A stretch of 64,000 nt of DNA, from assembly GCA_017893485.1 (NCBI GenBank), contig CM030358.1, forward strand, positions 252,071,228 to 252,135,227. Reading direction: 5' to 3'. The position numbers were made by a program, and so were the translations under genes. The stretch is from Hemerocallis citrina (lineage: Eukaryota; Streptophyta; Magnoliopsida; Asparagales; Asphodelaceae). How positions within the stretch are numbered: the first letter of the stretch is position 1; the number at the start of each line of letters is the position of its first letter. The notes under the pieces were generated by a model. The model worked only from the letters and a program-made list of their open reading frames with translations. It made no database searches and had not been told where the DNA came from. This document shows positions 1 to 9,785 of the stretch, piece after piece.

Positions 1-526
1 TACATATTGAATATATGAAAATTTGTTGGAGGATGTCATATTCAAATTATGCATTAGAATCAGGATGACTAAGAAAGAAGAAAAAAAGTAAAATAAAATT
101 TAAGAGAAAAAAGCAAAGAGAGAGTACTTCATATGAGAGTCTGGGTTTGAGAGTTTTCCATTGTAAACAGTAAATATCTTCTGGTGAGGCTTAGAGATAC
201 ATATGGTCGTTGTGAGAGTGGTTGTAACTCTTATATTTTTTCTAGTTAAATAATATCTCGGTTATTTCTCACTGAGATTAGGCGTGGCCAAACCAGAACA
301 AAATTGTGTTTTTTGTGTGTTTGATTTGATCTATTTTTGCTTGGTGGTTTGTTCGTAGTGATCTGTCGCAGAACCCGACAGAAAATCCTAATAGTGTGTG
401 GTAACCTTTAACATGTGCATGAGAACTCTTAGAGAGTAGATGTGGTAGATATCCTAACAGTGTGTGGTAACTTCCAACATGTGCATGAGAACTCTTAGAG
501 AGTAGATGTGGTAGACTTTGTCTTAT
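1..526 (+). other. AT-rich sequence ahead of a copia relic, LTR/leader-like
   Basis: No open frame is visible. The stretch lies directly upstream of a degenerate Ty1/copia reverse transcriptase on the same strand. It has the loose look of the 3' part of a copia LTR plus leader: GT-rich, with a GGCGTGGCCAAACC-like segment near 283-298. I see no clear primer-binding site and no second LTR, so LTR status is only a guess from position. It ends in a 66-bp tandem duplication listed separately. Confidence 0.25.
387..515 (+). repeat. Two-copy 66-bp tandem duplication
   Basis: Two adjacent copies (387-452 and 453-515) share the core GTGTGGTAAC, ACATGTGCATGAGAACTC and AGAGAGTAGATGTGGTAGA with only a few substitutions. 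It is a local duplication at the edge of the copia relic, with no coding content. Confidence 0.85.
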
Positions 527-908
527 TCACAGATGCTGATTCGATGGATTTGTTTATGTTGTTCGTGATAATAAATGGAAGAAATCTATGGTCCAAGAGA
601 TCCATTATATCAAGAAGAATGGGTTTGGGAGCTTATGGAACTTCTAAATGGGCATAAGTCAATTGGTGTGCAATATGTCTATAAGACAATGTTGAATGAA
701 AAGGTGAAGTAGATGAGCATAAATCACGTTTTTTGTGAAATGCCACAAGCAAAAGCATGGTTTTGATCACTATAAACTTTTTGCTCATGTTATATTCCTT
801 TGGACTATTCGTTTAGTCTATAGCCCTTGGCTACCCAAAATGAGTGGATTGTCCATCAAATGGATGTGAAATCAACTTGGTTAAAAATGATGTCCTTGAA
901 TAAGAGGT

Positions 909-1638
909 TGTTAGGATTATGTCTTGCATATTTGTTGTTTAATGAGAAAAAGAGACGATGAAGCACGGAGGTCGAAGCGTCAAATAGAAACGAAGACGGA
1001 AACAAGAGCAACAACAACAACAGAGGCATGTACAGTCGAATGTACACCCCTCAGGTCCAGGCACGTTGAGTTGGGGTCGACCACACTTGGGTGCAGTCGA
1101 CCGCTCGCGATTGGGCTTTTATCTGGGTGATATTTTTGACCCATCTTCAATCCAAGTCAGATCGTACGGCTCCTATTCAGTGTCTTCTTCTAAATGATAT
1201 CTCGGATGACTGAGATATCAAGACTAACCTAGGGTTCTCTTTATTCTTCTTCTATTTATTGTAATGGCCTCCAATATAAGATGTCAAGTACTTCATTGAT
1301 ATTATTCTCCATTGCAAGTGAGATTTGAGAGATAGTTTTTTGTGAGTGAGTTTAATTCTTTGTATTGTGTGAATTTGTAACTCTTTGTAATCTTCTCTAG
1401 ATGAATATTATATCTCCTTATATATTCCTCCGGATTAAGCGAAAGCTAATCGGGATAAATTCTCGTGTGTTTTGTGTTGGATTAGTAGAGATTTATTTGT
1501 TTGGTTGTTCGATTGATTCGTCTTTTCTACCATGCCATCCTCATTGCTCTAATGAGTTCCGCTGCGCTAGAAGTGTTTGACAAAATTCTTCAAAGAAAGT
1601 TGTGGTGAGACTACTCTCCCTATGAAAACACCCCAACA
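909..1638 (+). mobile_element. Solo LTR, 730 bp, inside the copia relic
   Basis: The segment begins TGTTAGGATTATG and ends CCCCAACA. It is flanked by the perfect five-base duplication GAGGT (904-908 and 1639-1643). Removing it with one GAGGT restores the copia reading VLE-EVYID, which proves the boundaries. No second LTR or internal region is present, so it is a solo LTR left by LTR-LTR recombination. The family is not recognised. It contains CAGTCGA motifs at about 1035, 1077 and 1096. Confidence 0.85.
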
Positions 1639-1714
1639 GAGGTATATATTGATTGACCTCCTGGTTACATAAAAAAAGGACCTCCTGGTTACATAAAAAA
1701 GGGTGAAGATCACA

Positions 1715-1891
1715 TCTCTACTACTATAATGGGAGAAGGCCTCAGTGTAATTTTTCCATCTACCAGCCCATACAACGTACGTGCATAACTATTGTAAATG
1801 AGATTTTAGATCAAATCCAGGCTATGTCTGAATTTTTACTTTTAAAAAAACTATATTTATTAAGACGTGCATCGCACGTGTAAACTACTAG
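1715..1891 (+). mobile_element. Short non-autonomous Helitron
   Basis: It starts TCTCTACTACTATAATGG after a host A and ends CTAG before a host T, the Helitron A/T insertion pattern. The 3' end carries the hairpin ACGTGC-ATC-GCACGT a few bases before the terminal CTAG. The 177-bp body has no coding capacity. There is no target-site duplication, as expected of rolling-circle elements. The copia relic resumes beyond the second copy. Confidence 0.85.
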
Positions 1892-2108
1892 TCTCTAATC
1901 TCTAATCTCTAATCTCTAATAATAATAATAATATTATAATGGGAGAAGACCTTAGTGTCATTTGTCATTTTGTCATTCTACCAATATGTGCAACGCACGT
2001 ATATAACTAATATAAAGGAGGTTTACAGTTCAAATCCTTACTGTGTCACAATTTTTATTTTTAATTTTTGTAATTATTAAAACGTGCATCGCACGTGTAA
2101 ATTACTAG
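1892..2108 (+). mobile_element. Second short Helitron, head-to-tail with the first
   Basis: It begins TC immediately after the CTAG of the previous copy. The 5' end has expanded into CTCTAAT and then AAT repeats (1893-1935). The body resumes at ATTATAATGGGAGAAGACC. The 3' end has the same ACGTGC-ATC-GCACGT hairpin and ends CTAG at 2108 before T. It is related to but diverged from the first copy, which suggests a separate insertion at the T created by the first. Confidence 0.8.
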
Positions 2109-2217
2109 TGTATGTAGTTTAAAGACTTAAAATAAGCGCTACATGCATGGTATAGTCACATTGATGACCGCTCCTTGAAGAATGGATCCGAAAGGTCTCC
2201 ACATAAGTATACTCTCA

Positions 2218-3829
2218 GGTAGTGTTCTTTTTCTCCTCTTATAAGAGATTTACCTCTTGTAAGATGTGGTCCCCCTCTTACAAGAGTTTTTTTAGGTAGT
2301 GTTCTTTTTCTCCTCTTATAAGAGATTTACCTCTTGTAAGAGGTGGTCCCCCTCTTATAAGAGTTTTTTTAGTGTTCTTTTTTTACCTCTTATAAGATAT
2401 TTTTCTCAAAATATCTTATAAGCCTAAAAGACTTCTAATAGCCTCTTTCAAATTCTTATAAGACTTCTATCACTTAAAAAGTCTATATTACCCCAAAGTC
2501 TATATTATAATTGTTACTAATTAAACTAGTTTATATATTAGTCTATAGTAGCCCGGAATATGCTATCCTAGAAAAAGTATAATCATATACGTAGTTGACT
2601 GTAATATGCTATACTAGAAAAAGTGTGGGAATTCATTCTTCACAATCTCGAACAATTATATTAGGGATGTTGTCGAAACAATTAGTTGACTGTAATTTTA
2701 TTTATTTTTTATTTATTTACAACTAAGGGAGAATTTATATTAGCCCATTGACCTTAAATTTTTTTAATCCAACTTCTTTGAAACAAATTATTATTATTTA
2801 TATTTATACATACTAATTTTCATACTAATTAAAAGTCTATAGTAGCCCAGAATTATAATTGATGATTTACACTGATTTGTGAATTTAACTTGGCATTAAA
2901 CTAGTTTATATATTAGTAATTTGAACTTATCTTTTCTTGTCCTTCATCTCACTATTTTTATACTTTGGGGGTAATATAGACTTTGGGGTAATATAGGCTC
3001 TTGTAAGAGGTGAAAAAAGAACAGAATTCTCTTATAAGAGGTTCTTATAAGAGGTTATTTTTATGTAAAAAGAACACCTCAAAAAGAGGGTCTTACAAGT
3101 GGCTCTTACTGTAAATCTCTTATAAGAGGTAACCTCTTATAAGAGGAAAAAAAAAGAACGGTACCTTAGTGTTCTTTTTTTACCTCTTATAAGATATTTT
3201 TCTCAAAATATCTTATAAGCCTAAAAGACTTCTTGTAGCCTCTTTCAAATTCTTATAAGACTTCTATCACTTAAAAAGTCTATATTACCCCCAAAGTCTA
3301 TATTATAATTGTTACTAATTAAACTAGTTTATATATTAATCTATAGTTACCCGGAATATGGTATCCAAGAAAAAGTGTAATCATATACGTAGTTGACTGT
3401 AATATTAGCCCATTGACCTTAAATTTTTTTTATCCAACTTCTTTGAAACAAATTATTATTATTTATATTTCTACATACTAATTTTCATACTAATTAAAAG
3501 TCTATAGTAGCCCGGAATTATAATTGATGATTTACACTGATTTGTGAATTTAACTTGCCATTAAACTAGTTTATATATTAGTAATTTGAACTTATCTTTT
3601 CTTGTCCTTCATCTCACTATTTTTATACTTTAAGGTAATATAGACTTTGGGGTAATATAGACTCTTGTAAGAGGTGAAAAAAGAACAGAAATCTCTTATA
3701 AGAGGTTCTTATAAGAGGTTATTTTTATATAAAAAGAACACCTCAATAAGAGGCTCTTACAAGAGCCTCTTACTGTAAATCTCTTATAAGAGGTAACCTT
3801 TTATAAGAGGAAAAAAAAAGAACAATACC
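2218..3829. mobile_element. Harbinger-like non-autonomous TIR element with a tandem copy
   Basis: The outer ends are inverted: GGTAGTGTTCTTTTT at the left and AAAAAGAACAATACC at the right, with a three-base duplication TCA (2215-2217, 3830-3832). A 3-bp TNA target and a GG-start fit PIF/Harbinger MITEs. Inside are two long direct copies joined near 3166-3169 at GGTACC-TTA-GTGTTC (about 2367-3165 and 3169-3829), plus an extra short copy of the left end (2218-2290 and 2296-2365). The second long copy lacks a segment of about 130 bp. TTATAAGAGG is repeated many times at both ends. No transposase frame is present. Removing the whole block rejoins copia sequence on both sides. Confidence 0.75.
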
Positions 3830-4029
3830 TCAGTATCAATGAAAGAGAATGTGATTTCTTGTTTGTTTGTATTTATGTTGATGATTTGATATTCAGGAAG
3901 ACTTGGTGTGCATGAGAAAGGATTTTAAGAAACCAGCAATGTGTGAATTTGACCTAACAAATATAAGCTTCATTATTTTCTTGGCATTCGAGTGAATCAA
4001 GAAAAATAGGGAATTCTTATATCTCAAAA

Positions 4030-4201
4030 GGGTAATGCTACACCTACAATTTTTTCTTACAACTTTTTTTTTACAATCTAGGTGGCACAATCTCATTGGA
4101 ATGTATTGTAAAGTAAGTTATAGTGGGTTGTACACATCTCCAATGAGATTGTGTCATCTAAAGTTGTAAGGTTGTAAAGATTGTAGGTGTAGCATTATCC
4201 C
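4030..4201. mobile_element. hAT-like MITE, 172 bp
   Basis: The terminal inverted repeats are GGGTAATGCTACACCTACAA and, at the other end, TTGTAGGTGTAGCATTATCCC, differing by one base insertion. It is flanked by a perfect eight-base duplication TCTCAAAA (4022-4029 and 4202-4209), diagnostic of hAT-superfamily insertion. An inner inverted pair, ACAATCTCATTGGA and TCCAATGAGATTGT, adds to a hairpin. It has no coding capacity and sits within the copia relic. Confidence 0.9.
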
Positions 4202-4947
4202 TCTCAAAAACAGTAAGCTATAGATTTAATGAAGAAATTTAAATGGAAGGTACTACACTTATTTCAACTCACGTGTAGATGTGCTACATTTATTTCAACA
4301 CATGTGGAGTTTGACTTGTAGATCAAAATATACATTAAAGAAAATTGCTGATTCTACTCTCTTTAGAAGCTTGGTTGGAGGCCTTAAGCATTAGAAGACC
4401 TGATAATATTTGATTTTAGCATGATAGGTAGATTGACTACTTCTCCAAAGTAGAGTCACTGGAAGGTAGACAAATTATAATAAAATGCTTCGTTATGTGA
4501 GTGGAACAACTGATCATGGTATTCACTATGGCCTATGGGAAAGGAGAAGTTCCAAGCTTGATTGGCTTTTGTAACAGTAATTGGGGTGAAAGCTTTTGAA
4601 AATAGCTAAAACACTTCGAGATTAAATTTCAATACTAGTTCAGGTGCTATCTCTTGGCACCCAAAGAAGCGTGTCCCTTTCAATGGAGGAGCAGATTATA
4701 TTTCATTGTCTCTTATTCGTTGTCAAGCTATGTGGTGGGGAATCTTGAAAGAACTCAAGCATCCTGAAGACGGTGGCACAAAGTTATTCTTTTTTGACAA
4801 TTATTAGACAATTTCTCTAACGAAGAACCTTGGCAAAACAAACACATCCGAATTAAGTACAGCTTAATTCAAACTTGTTAATTAGTGGTACTGAAGTTGA
4901 AGTTCAACTATGCAGCAATTGGGATCAAGGTCCAGATATCTTCACTA

Positions 4948-5851
4948 CGGAGCCGGTTCTGAGATATTTGAGGTCCCGGGCAAAAAAAAAAATTAGGTCA
5001 TTTATAGACACGCATGTATTTTTATATATATTAATAAATTATAATATAACGGTGGGGACATAAAAACAATACCCAGAAAAATAAAGATTACCTTTATTTT
5101 GCTTGATGACCCCAAATATTTCATATTTTTCATTAAGCATAGCGACAGCGACTCTTGCATCTACCAAAAAAAAAAAACACATCTCATCTAAAATATAAGC
5201 CCAGGGTCCCAAGAATCAAGCTTATCACATAAATAAGATTTAAATTTCAGTTGGTCACTAAGCTTGCCTAACAATAAAATTAATCAACAATATTATTGTT
5301 GGAGTGATTTCTACCTCAGTACCTCCTAAACCCACAAAAGAGATTCTCAATTCTATTAATTAAAAAAAACGACATGAGAATGCTGAATTACCAGAGTAGT
5401 GCTAAGAAGACCAACAACTCCTGCAATCCTGCTAAGAAGACCGACAACTCCAACTACTCCTCTAATACCCGATACACCAGGACTACAACTCCAACTACAA
5501 CTCCTGCTAAGAAAAAAAAACACTGTAAAAGAAACAATCGAAAATTCTCTACTGACAATTTGAAGAAGATCTAAAGATGCCGGAAGGGGAGAGAGAGAGT
5601 GAGTGAGAGAGCGAAAGAGAATTTGAAGAAGATGAAGAGGCTGGACAAAACAAAAATGAAGAAGTTGAAGTGGCACTGAAAAAGAGATAGATTACTAAAT
5701 TGGGCCCTCCACTAAAATTAATTACAAAACTATTAATTCATTATATTAATTATAAGACCATTAATTTATTATGTTTAAAAAAAGTTGGGCCCCTCCCCTA
5801 AAGTGTGCCCTGGGCGGTCGCCCTGTTGGCCCTGGGCCAGGACCGGCCCTG
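4948..5851. mobile_element. 904-bp TIR element of uncertain superfamily
   Basis: The left end CGGAGCCGGTTCTG and the inverted right end CAGGGCCGGTCCTG match at 11 of 14 bases. A three-base duplication CTA is present (4945-4947, 5852-5854). Excision rejoins copia DIFT-K, because ATCTTCACTA continues as AAGGATTG. The interior holds simple CTAAGAAGACC-type repeats (5398-5510) and AG-rich runs but no transposase. The superfamily (Harbinger-like or other) is not decided. Confidence 0.65.
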
Positions 5852-5854
5852 CTA

Positions 5855-6966
5855 AGGATTGTATAAATGACTTCAAACTTACAGTAGATAGGTCGAATCA
5901 AGCTTCAGATAACAAGTAAAAATAGATATACTGAAAACCATCCCAAAGAATGACAAACATTAGCTGTGATTCCAAAAAAAAAAACATTAGTTGTGACTAT
6001 TACTCCTGAAAATTATCCGTATAGCTGTGACTATTACTCCTGAAAATTTGATTCGGTGAGAAGAATGAGATGTATAGTTGTGGGGGTAGGGACCGAAGAC
6101 GGGGTCCCCCATGATCGTTACAGTACAGGGTGGGGCTTGGGCTCGCAGAAGGGGTTCCCTCATAAGGTGCACAGAGGGGAGATGTTTGTGTTCTTGGTCG
6201 GCAGTATAGGAGTCACACACTGAACTCAACCTTCCTTAATCCACTGCCGCAGACTTTGCAACAGTACCGCCACTACGCCCTCATCATTGATCATGTAATC
6301 TACAACGTCCACCGCCCGCAGGGACGAGAGGTGAAGGTGATTCTTCAAATTGGTTGTGATTTGGTGGGGTTTTACGTGAGAGAGAGAGTGAGTGAGTGAG
6401 AGAGTGAAGACGTTGCTTCTCATTACTCTATGCAGGTGTCTGTTTGCGTTTGAGAGAAATCATTTGAGAGAGTATAAGTACCATCTTCATTGCTCTCTTA
6501 GACTGTGTCGGTGATTAGGGTGAGTGAGAGTTTTGCTTAGTGAGAAATCGCTTGTGAGAGCTATAGCGTGTGAGATGTGAAGTTGCGACGGCTCTCCTGT
6601 TGGGTGCGACTCCGATTGGGCCAAGTGTGAAGTTGCGTTGGTGAAGTAGAAGAAGGGGAGCGGCAAATTTTCAAATCCCACAGGATTCGCTTCAGGTGGG
6701 TGGGCGCGTGCCATGGAGGTGGGTGCTCGAAACTTGCTTGACGGACATACAATTAGTTGGTCCTCGTAGGTTAGAGTGAGAGCTGATTATATATATTGGT
6801 CATGTCGCTTCATATTTTTTTTTCTGTCTGTAGGTTGTAACTTGCCCCAGAATGCTGGGATTGTTTTGTTAATTTCTTATTAATAAAACATGGTAGCCTT
6901 ATTCCACCTTTTCCCTCAAAAAATAATAATAATCCGTATATAGACAAAAAAACCAAATTAGGGATA
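5855..6966. other. Unassigned region without a supported gene
   Basis: The first 50-100 bases may be the decayed tail of the copia relic. A 35-bp direct duplication around GCTGTGACTATTACTCCTG lies at 5990-6045. The rest is moderately GC-rich, with GAGTGAGTGAGAGAG runs near 6378-6405 and only short open frames of 60-80 codons on both strands. I recognise none of these as protein. The right end (6790-6966) is AT-rich and lies beyond the 3' end of the mariner-like gene. No mariner TIR was seen. Confidence 0.4.
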
Positions 6967-7759
6967 TTACATCTTTGAAAAGACTTCTTCAACTAAAGCA
7001 TCATCCACTTCCAATTGCACCGGAAGCTCACCTTCCCTTTCCAACGTACCATTTCGCATATGTGGTATTCGATACTTGTTCGAACCACTAGTCTTCATTA
7101 TTTCTATCATGCGGGTTTGTAACGTTAAGAAGATGTGATTAGATTTCTTTGAAGAAAATTCATCATAAGATTTTTCCACAGAAGTAATCAGATCATCTAA
7201 TGACTTAGGAGCTTCTTGATGTTGTAGTGCCTGTATCGAGCTGAAAAAGCCAAGATCTAGCAGATTCAAGTCTGGAGAATTTGGAGGTTGACATATCAAA
7301 CGGATATTAAATCCACCAATACTTGCAGCATCTTGAAACTGTGGATCATCACTCTTGATATGAGGCTTCGCATTGTCTTGTTGAATGAATATCAGACGCC
7401 TTGCATCGTTGCTGGGCCATTTAGATCGAATGGCCGACAAGATTTTCTCAATAATAAAACTCCTGCATGTTTCTTTATTAAGAGAGGTAATTGTTTTGGT
7501 TACTAGGCTTACTGGACTCCGATTTCTACTTGTTCTGATCACGGGTCCCTTAGTAACAAAAGGAAAAATGCCAATTTTACCTTAAAAAGTCTCATTGCCG
7601 TGTTCATCAAATCTTGGTCGGGCAATAGCAGTAAGGAACATCACTTTTGTGATAAAGTTTTTTCTCTGGCATTTGCCGAGCGAATGTTCTTCTTCTGGGA
7701 GGAGATATTACCTTTGTGAATGCCTAGTCCTATAGAACTATTTTTCATCAATATGTACA
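6967..7759 (-). pseudogene. Mariner-like transposase, C-terminal part
   Basis: Read on the minus strand, the frame begins VHIDEK-stop-FY (first catalytic D of the DDE triad; the usual W codon is now a stop). It continues KNFITKVMFLTAIARPRFD, a second stop before GKIGIFPFV, then IFIQQDNAKPH (second D). It ends with NSPDLNLLDLGFFSSIQALQ (third D, the DD39D arrangement of plant mariner-like elements). The final open frame is 191 codons and stops at 6967. Three in-frame stops and scattered changes make it inactive. The N-terminal part lies at 24654-25290; the two were one gene before the insertion at GTATT. Such transposases cut and paste their own element. Confidence 0.88.
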
Positions 7760-7798
7760 GTATTTGTTAGAATTATTTTTTTGATGTTTGTTAGTATT

Positions 7799-7938
7799 TG
7801 TTAGAATTAGGGATAGGAAAATATTCTTTTTATTGATTGAATAAATTGTGTACAATATATCTCCTATATATAGGAGAGAAAAGAATACTAAACTAATACA
7901 TTATTCAATGTGAGACTAAACTAATCTATCATCTAACA
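7799..7938 (-). repeat. LTR of the short-LTR element (3' LTR of the element)
   Basis: 140 bp from TGTTAGAATTAGGG to ATCTAACA. It differs from its partner at 24509-24648 at about six positions by eye (about 4%). Both contain the inverted TATATATAGGAG segment. Confidence 0.88.
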
Positions 7939-8055
7939 CCCCCTCTCAAACTCAAGTTGGTTCAAGCAATAAGATTTTGGAACGCTGACGATGTTGATAT
8001 GGAAGAAACGGCAAACTGTGATGCAGAAACGGCGCTTGATGGCGCATGTGACAGA

Positions 8056-8245
8056 AACTAAGAAATAGACTAATGGGATCTCACCCCTGACTTGAGACAT
8101 AGTCGATGCTGGGATCTCACACTTGAACTGAGAAATAGACTGATGGGATCTCATCCCTGACTTGAGACATAGTCGATGCTGGGATCTCACCCCTGACTTG
8201 AGAATGGTCGATGATAGGATCTCACCCCAGACTTAAAAATTGTCG
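8056..8245. repeat. Diverged tandem repeat, GGGATCTCACCCCTGACTTGAG type
   Basis: About five units built around GGGATCTCA..CTTGA, GACATAGTCGATGCT and GAGAAATAGACTGATG follow each other with indels. They lie inside the non-coding part of the short-LTR element. Function is unknown. Confidence 0.75.
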
Positions 8246-8321
8246 ATGACTGAGAACTGGATGCTGATAACACCCCCTCTCAAAATCATGATCAATCAAC
8301 CGGAGTGAGTTGATGATCTGG

Positions 8322-8403
8322 ATGTAGAAGCACAAGAACCCTTTTTTTTATTTTTTTTTTATTTTTTTTTTAAATGTAGATGCTGATAACATGTAGAAGC
8401 ACA
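8322..8403. repeat. T-rich tract flanked by 13-bp direct repeats
   Basis: ATGTAGAAGCACA occurs at 8322-8334 and 8391-8403. Between the copies is a run of T9-T10 blocks (a poly(A)-like tract on the minus strand) and GATGCTGATAAC, which also occurs at 8261-8272. The adjacent ACCCCCTCTCAAA copies the polypurine context at the LTR junction near 7938. It looks like a rearranged 3' end inside the element. Confidence 0.6.
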
Positions 8404-8495
8404 CCCAAATCAATCCCTCATCTTCACAAAACAGCAGAGAGAGACTAGTAATGGCAGCAGCAAAGAGCCAAGGCACAACGGCAAGGGTCGTGGCG

Positions 8496-9150
8496 TCACT
8501 GGCTGACGGCGGCACGACTGGAAGCGGCGGCACGACAGAACAGGGAAAAGGGCATCGATCTGCAGTGGGGGTGGCTGCTGTCGACGAGAACTAGAGGAAG
8601 AGAGTATGCGGGATTGGGGGTTGGTGCTGGGCGTCGACGGAGGCGGCGCTGGGATTGTGGCGACAAGGTAGGGGTCGCCGGAGATGGCGACCGGTAATGT
8701 GTATTGGGGTTTTGGGCAGGATAAATTGACGGGGAGAGAGAAACATTGAGGACGGCGATGCCCCAGTCCCTGCCGTTGAGGACGGCCATCGGATCTGGAT
8801 CAGACGGCGGCGATGCGGCGGCGATCGCCTTCTCGAATGAGAGGGGGACGGCACCGTGCGGGCTGAGCAGGAAGTCGTAAGTGGGCCCCACCATCATCTC
8901 CTTCTTCTTCTCTGGTTATCGGATCTGGGGTGGAGACGGGATGAAGACGCGATGGGTTGTTTGGAGATTTAGGGTTTGGAAATTTTTGGTAGATTTGGAG
9001 GATTTGATTGGGAGAGGAATTGATTACGGCTAGTGTTTTGGGGGAGATTAGGGTTTTGGTATTTGATCGGGAACGGAAGAGAGATGCCGGGAGGTAGAGT
9101 GATTCTGATGAAGACGAGAACCACTCCACCTCGACGACGAGGATGAAATT
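8496..9150 (-). pseudogene. Gene-like fragment carried by the short-LTR element
   Basis: The minus strand from about 9150 reads like a plant 5' UTR (CCCTAATCTCC, AAACCCTAAATC) followed by ATG at 8897. The predicted start is MMVGPTYDFLLSPHG, then a GC-rich frame of 133 codons that becomes proline/serine-rich and ends at 8496. I do not recognise the protein. Base composition (GC-rich and exon-like) differs from the AT-rich LTRs. This and the lack of gag/pol suggest a captured host gene piece, but the internal region of an unknown element could also look like this. No conserved domain is claimed. Confidence 0.4.
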
Positions 9151-9174
9151 AGTATAGGCCTTATAGAACGATAA

Positions 9175-9186
9175 GATCTGATACCA
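9175..9186 (-). other. Primer-binding site of the short-LTR element
   Basis: On the minus strand the sequence is TGGTATCAGATC, matching the 3' end of initiator methionine tRNA (TGGTATCAGAGC) except near its end. Before Gypsy-1 inserted, it directly adjoined the LTR that now starts at 24509. Confidence 0.75.
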
Positions 9187-9188
9187 TG

Positions 9189-9782
9189 TGATATGGCTAA
9201 AAATGGGGTTAAATCGGAACCGTCCAGATTGGGCGCGAATCTCGAAACTCGGGGGTAAAATGGTAATTTCACATACAAGGTGGATCCAAAGCGGGTACCG
9301 GATCTCCTTCGCACGAGACCCAATAACCCATGAACGGGTCCACACCGATTGGGCACGGGTCCCAACCCGAGGCGAGCTCAGACCAGCAAGAGACAAATCA
9401 GGGCCACTGATTTGACCAAGTCAACGGGCCTGATTTGGTCTCACCTGAAATCAAGGGGTTAGTTTCCTAAACAGACTGTGAGGATTTTTCTCCTAGCAGT
9501 TACACTGGGAACCAGGCCTCTAATCACTCCCCTGGCGACTATAAATACCTCCCCTCTGCCACTGTGACCAGGTTAATCACTCTTTTTCCACCTTAAGCTC
9601 TTTCTTTAATCACCACTGGTTACTGACAAGAGCGTCGGAGGGTGCGTCGCCGGGATCAACCCCGGTGTCTCGCACTTCCTTACAGGTTGCGGCAGGAGTA
9701 AGAAGGCTTGGATCAGCTGTTCAGGTTTTCTCGAACTCACAAATCATATCTGTTTACCCCCACACCGAAATCAGCGGTAACA
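9189..9782 (+). repeat. 5' LTR of Gypsy-1
   Basis: It starts TGATATGGCTAAAAATGGGG and ends TCAGCGGTAACA. The 3' LTR copy at 23912-24505 has the same length. The Gypsy-4 LTR at 61384 shares the first 29 bases, so the two belong to one family. Confidence 0.93.
9540..9547 (+). promoter_or_regulatory. TATA box of Gypsy-1 LTR promoter
   Basis: TATAAATA is followed by a C-rich CCTCCCCTCTGCC stretch, a common plant LTR core promoter layout. The same motif is in the 3' LTR at 24264-24271. Confidence 0.7.
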
Positions 9783-9785
9783 GAT

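Larger units (their letters stand above)
527..4947 (+). pseudogene. Ty1/copia reverse transcriptase/RNase H relic, split by five insertions
   Basis: Conceptual pieces in order match the copia polyprotein: VVRDNKWKKSM and EIHYIKKNG (about 550-630); HKSIGVQYVYKT-like (650-690); HQMDVKSTW (855-880). Then, after the solo LTR, EVYID.PPGY (1639-1670). After the Helitrons come ALHAWYSHIDD and SLKNGSERSPHKYTL (2125-2215). After the Harbinger-like element come FLFVCIYVDDLIF (3850-3892, the YVDD catalytic box intact) and FKKPAMCEFDL (3925-3955). After the hAT MITE come ADSTLF..LVGGL, HWK, YVSGTTDHGIHYG and SWHPKK-like RNase H remnants (4340-4700), then HIRIKYSLI and GTEVEVQLCSNWDQGPDIFT (4840-4946). 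Many stops and frameshifts make it non-functional. A 24-bp direct duplication around PPGY lies at 1656-1701. A further tail may continue at 5852-5900 beyond the TIR element. Function in life: copying element RNA into DNA and removing the RNA. Confidence 0.9.

Noticed and set aside
5987..6752. Short minus-strand frames as exons of a host gene
   Set aside because: Frames are 60-80 codons, overlap in different phases, and show no recognisable motif or clear splice structure.
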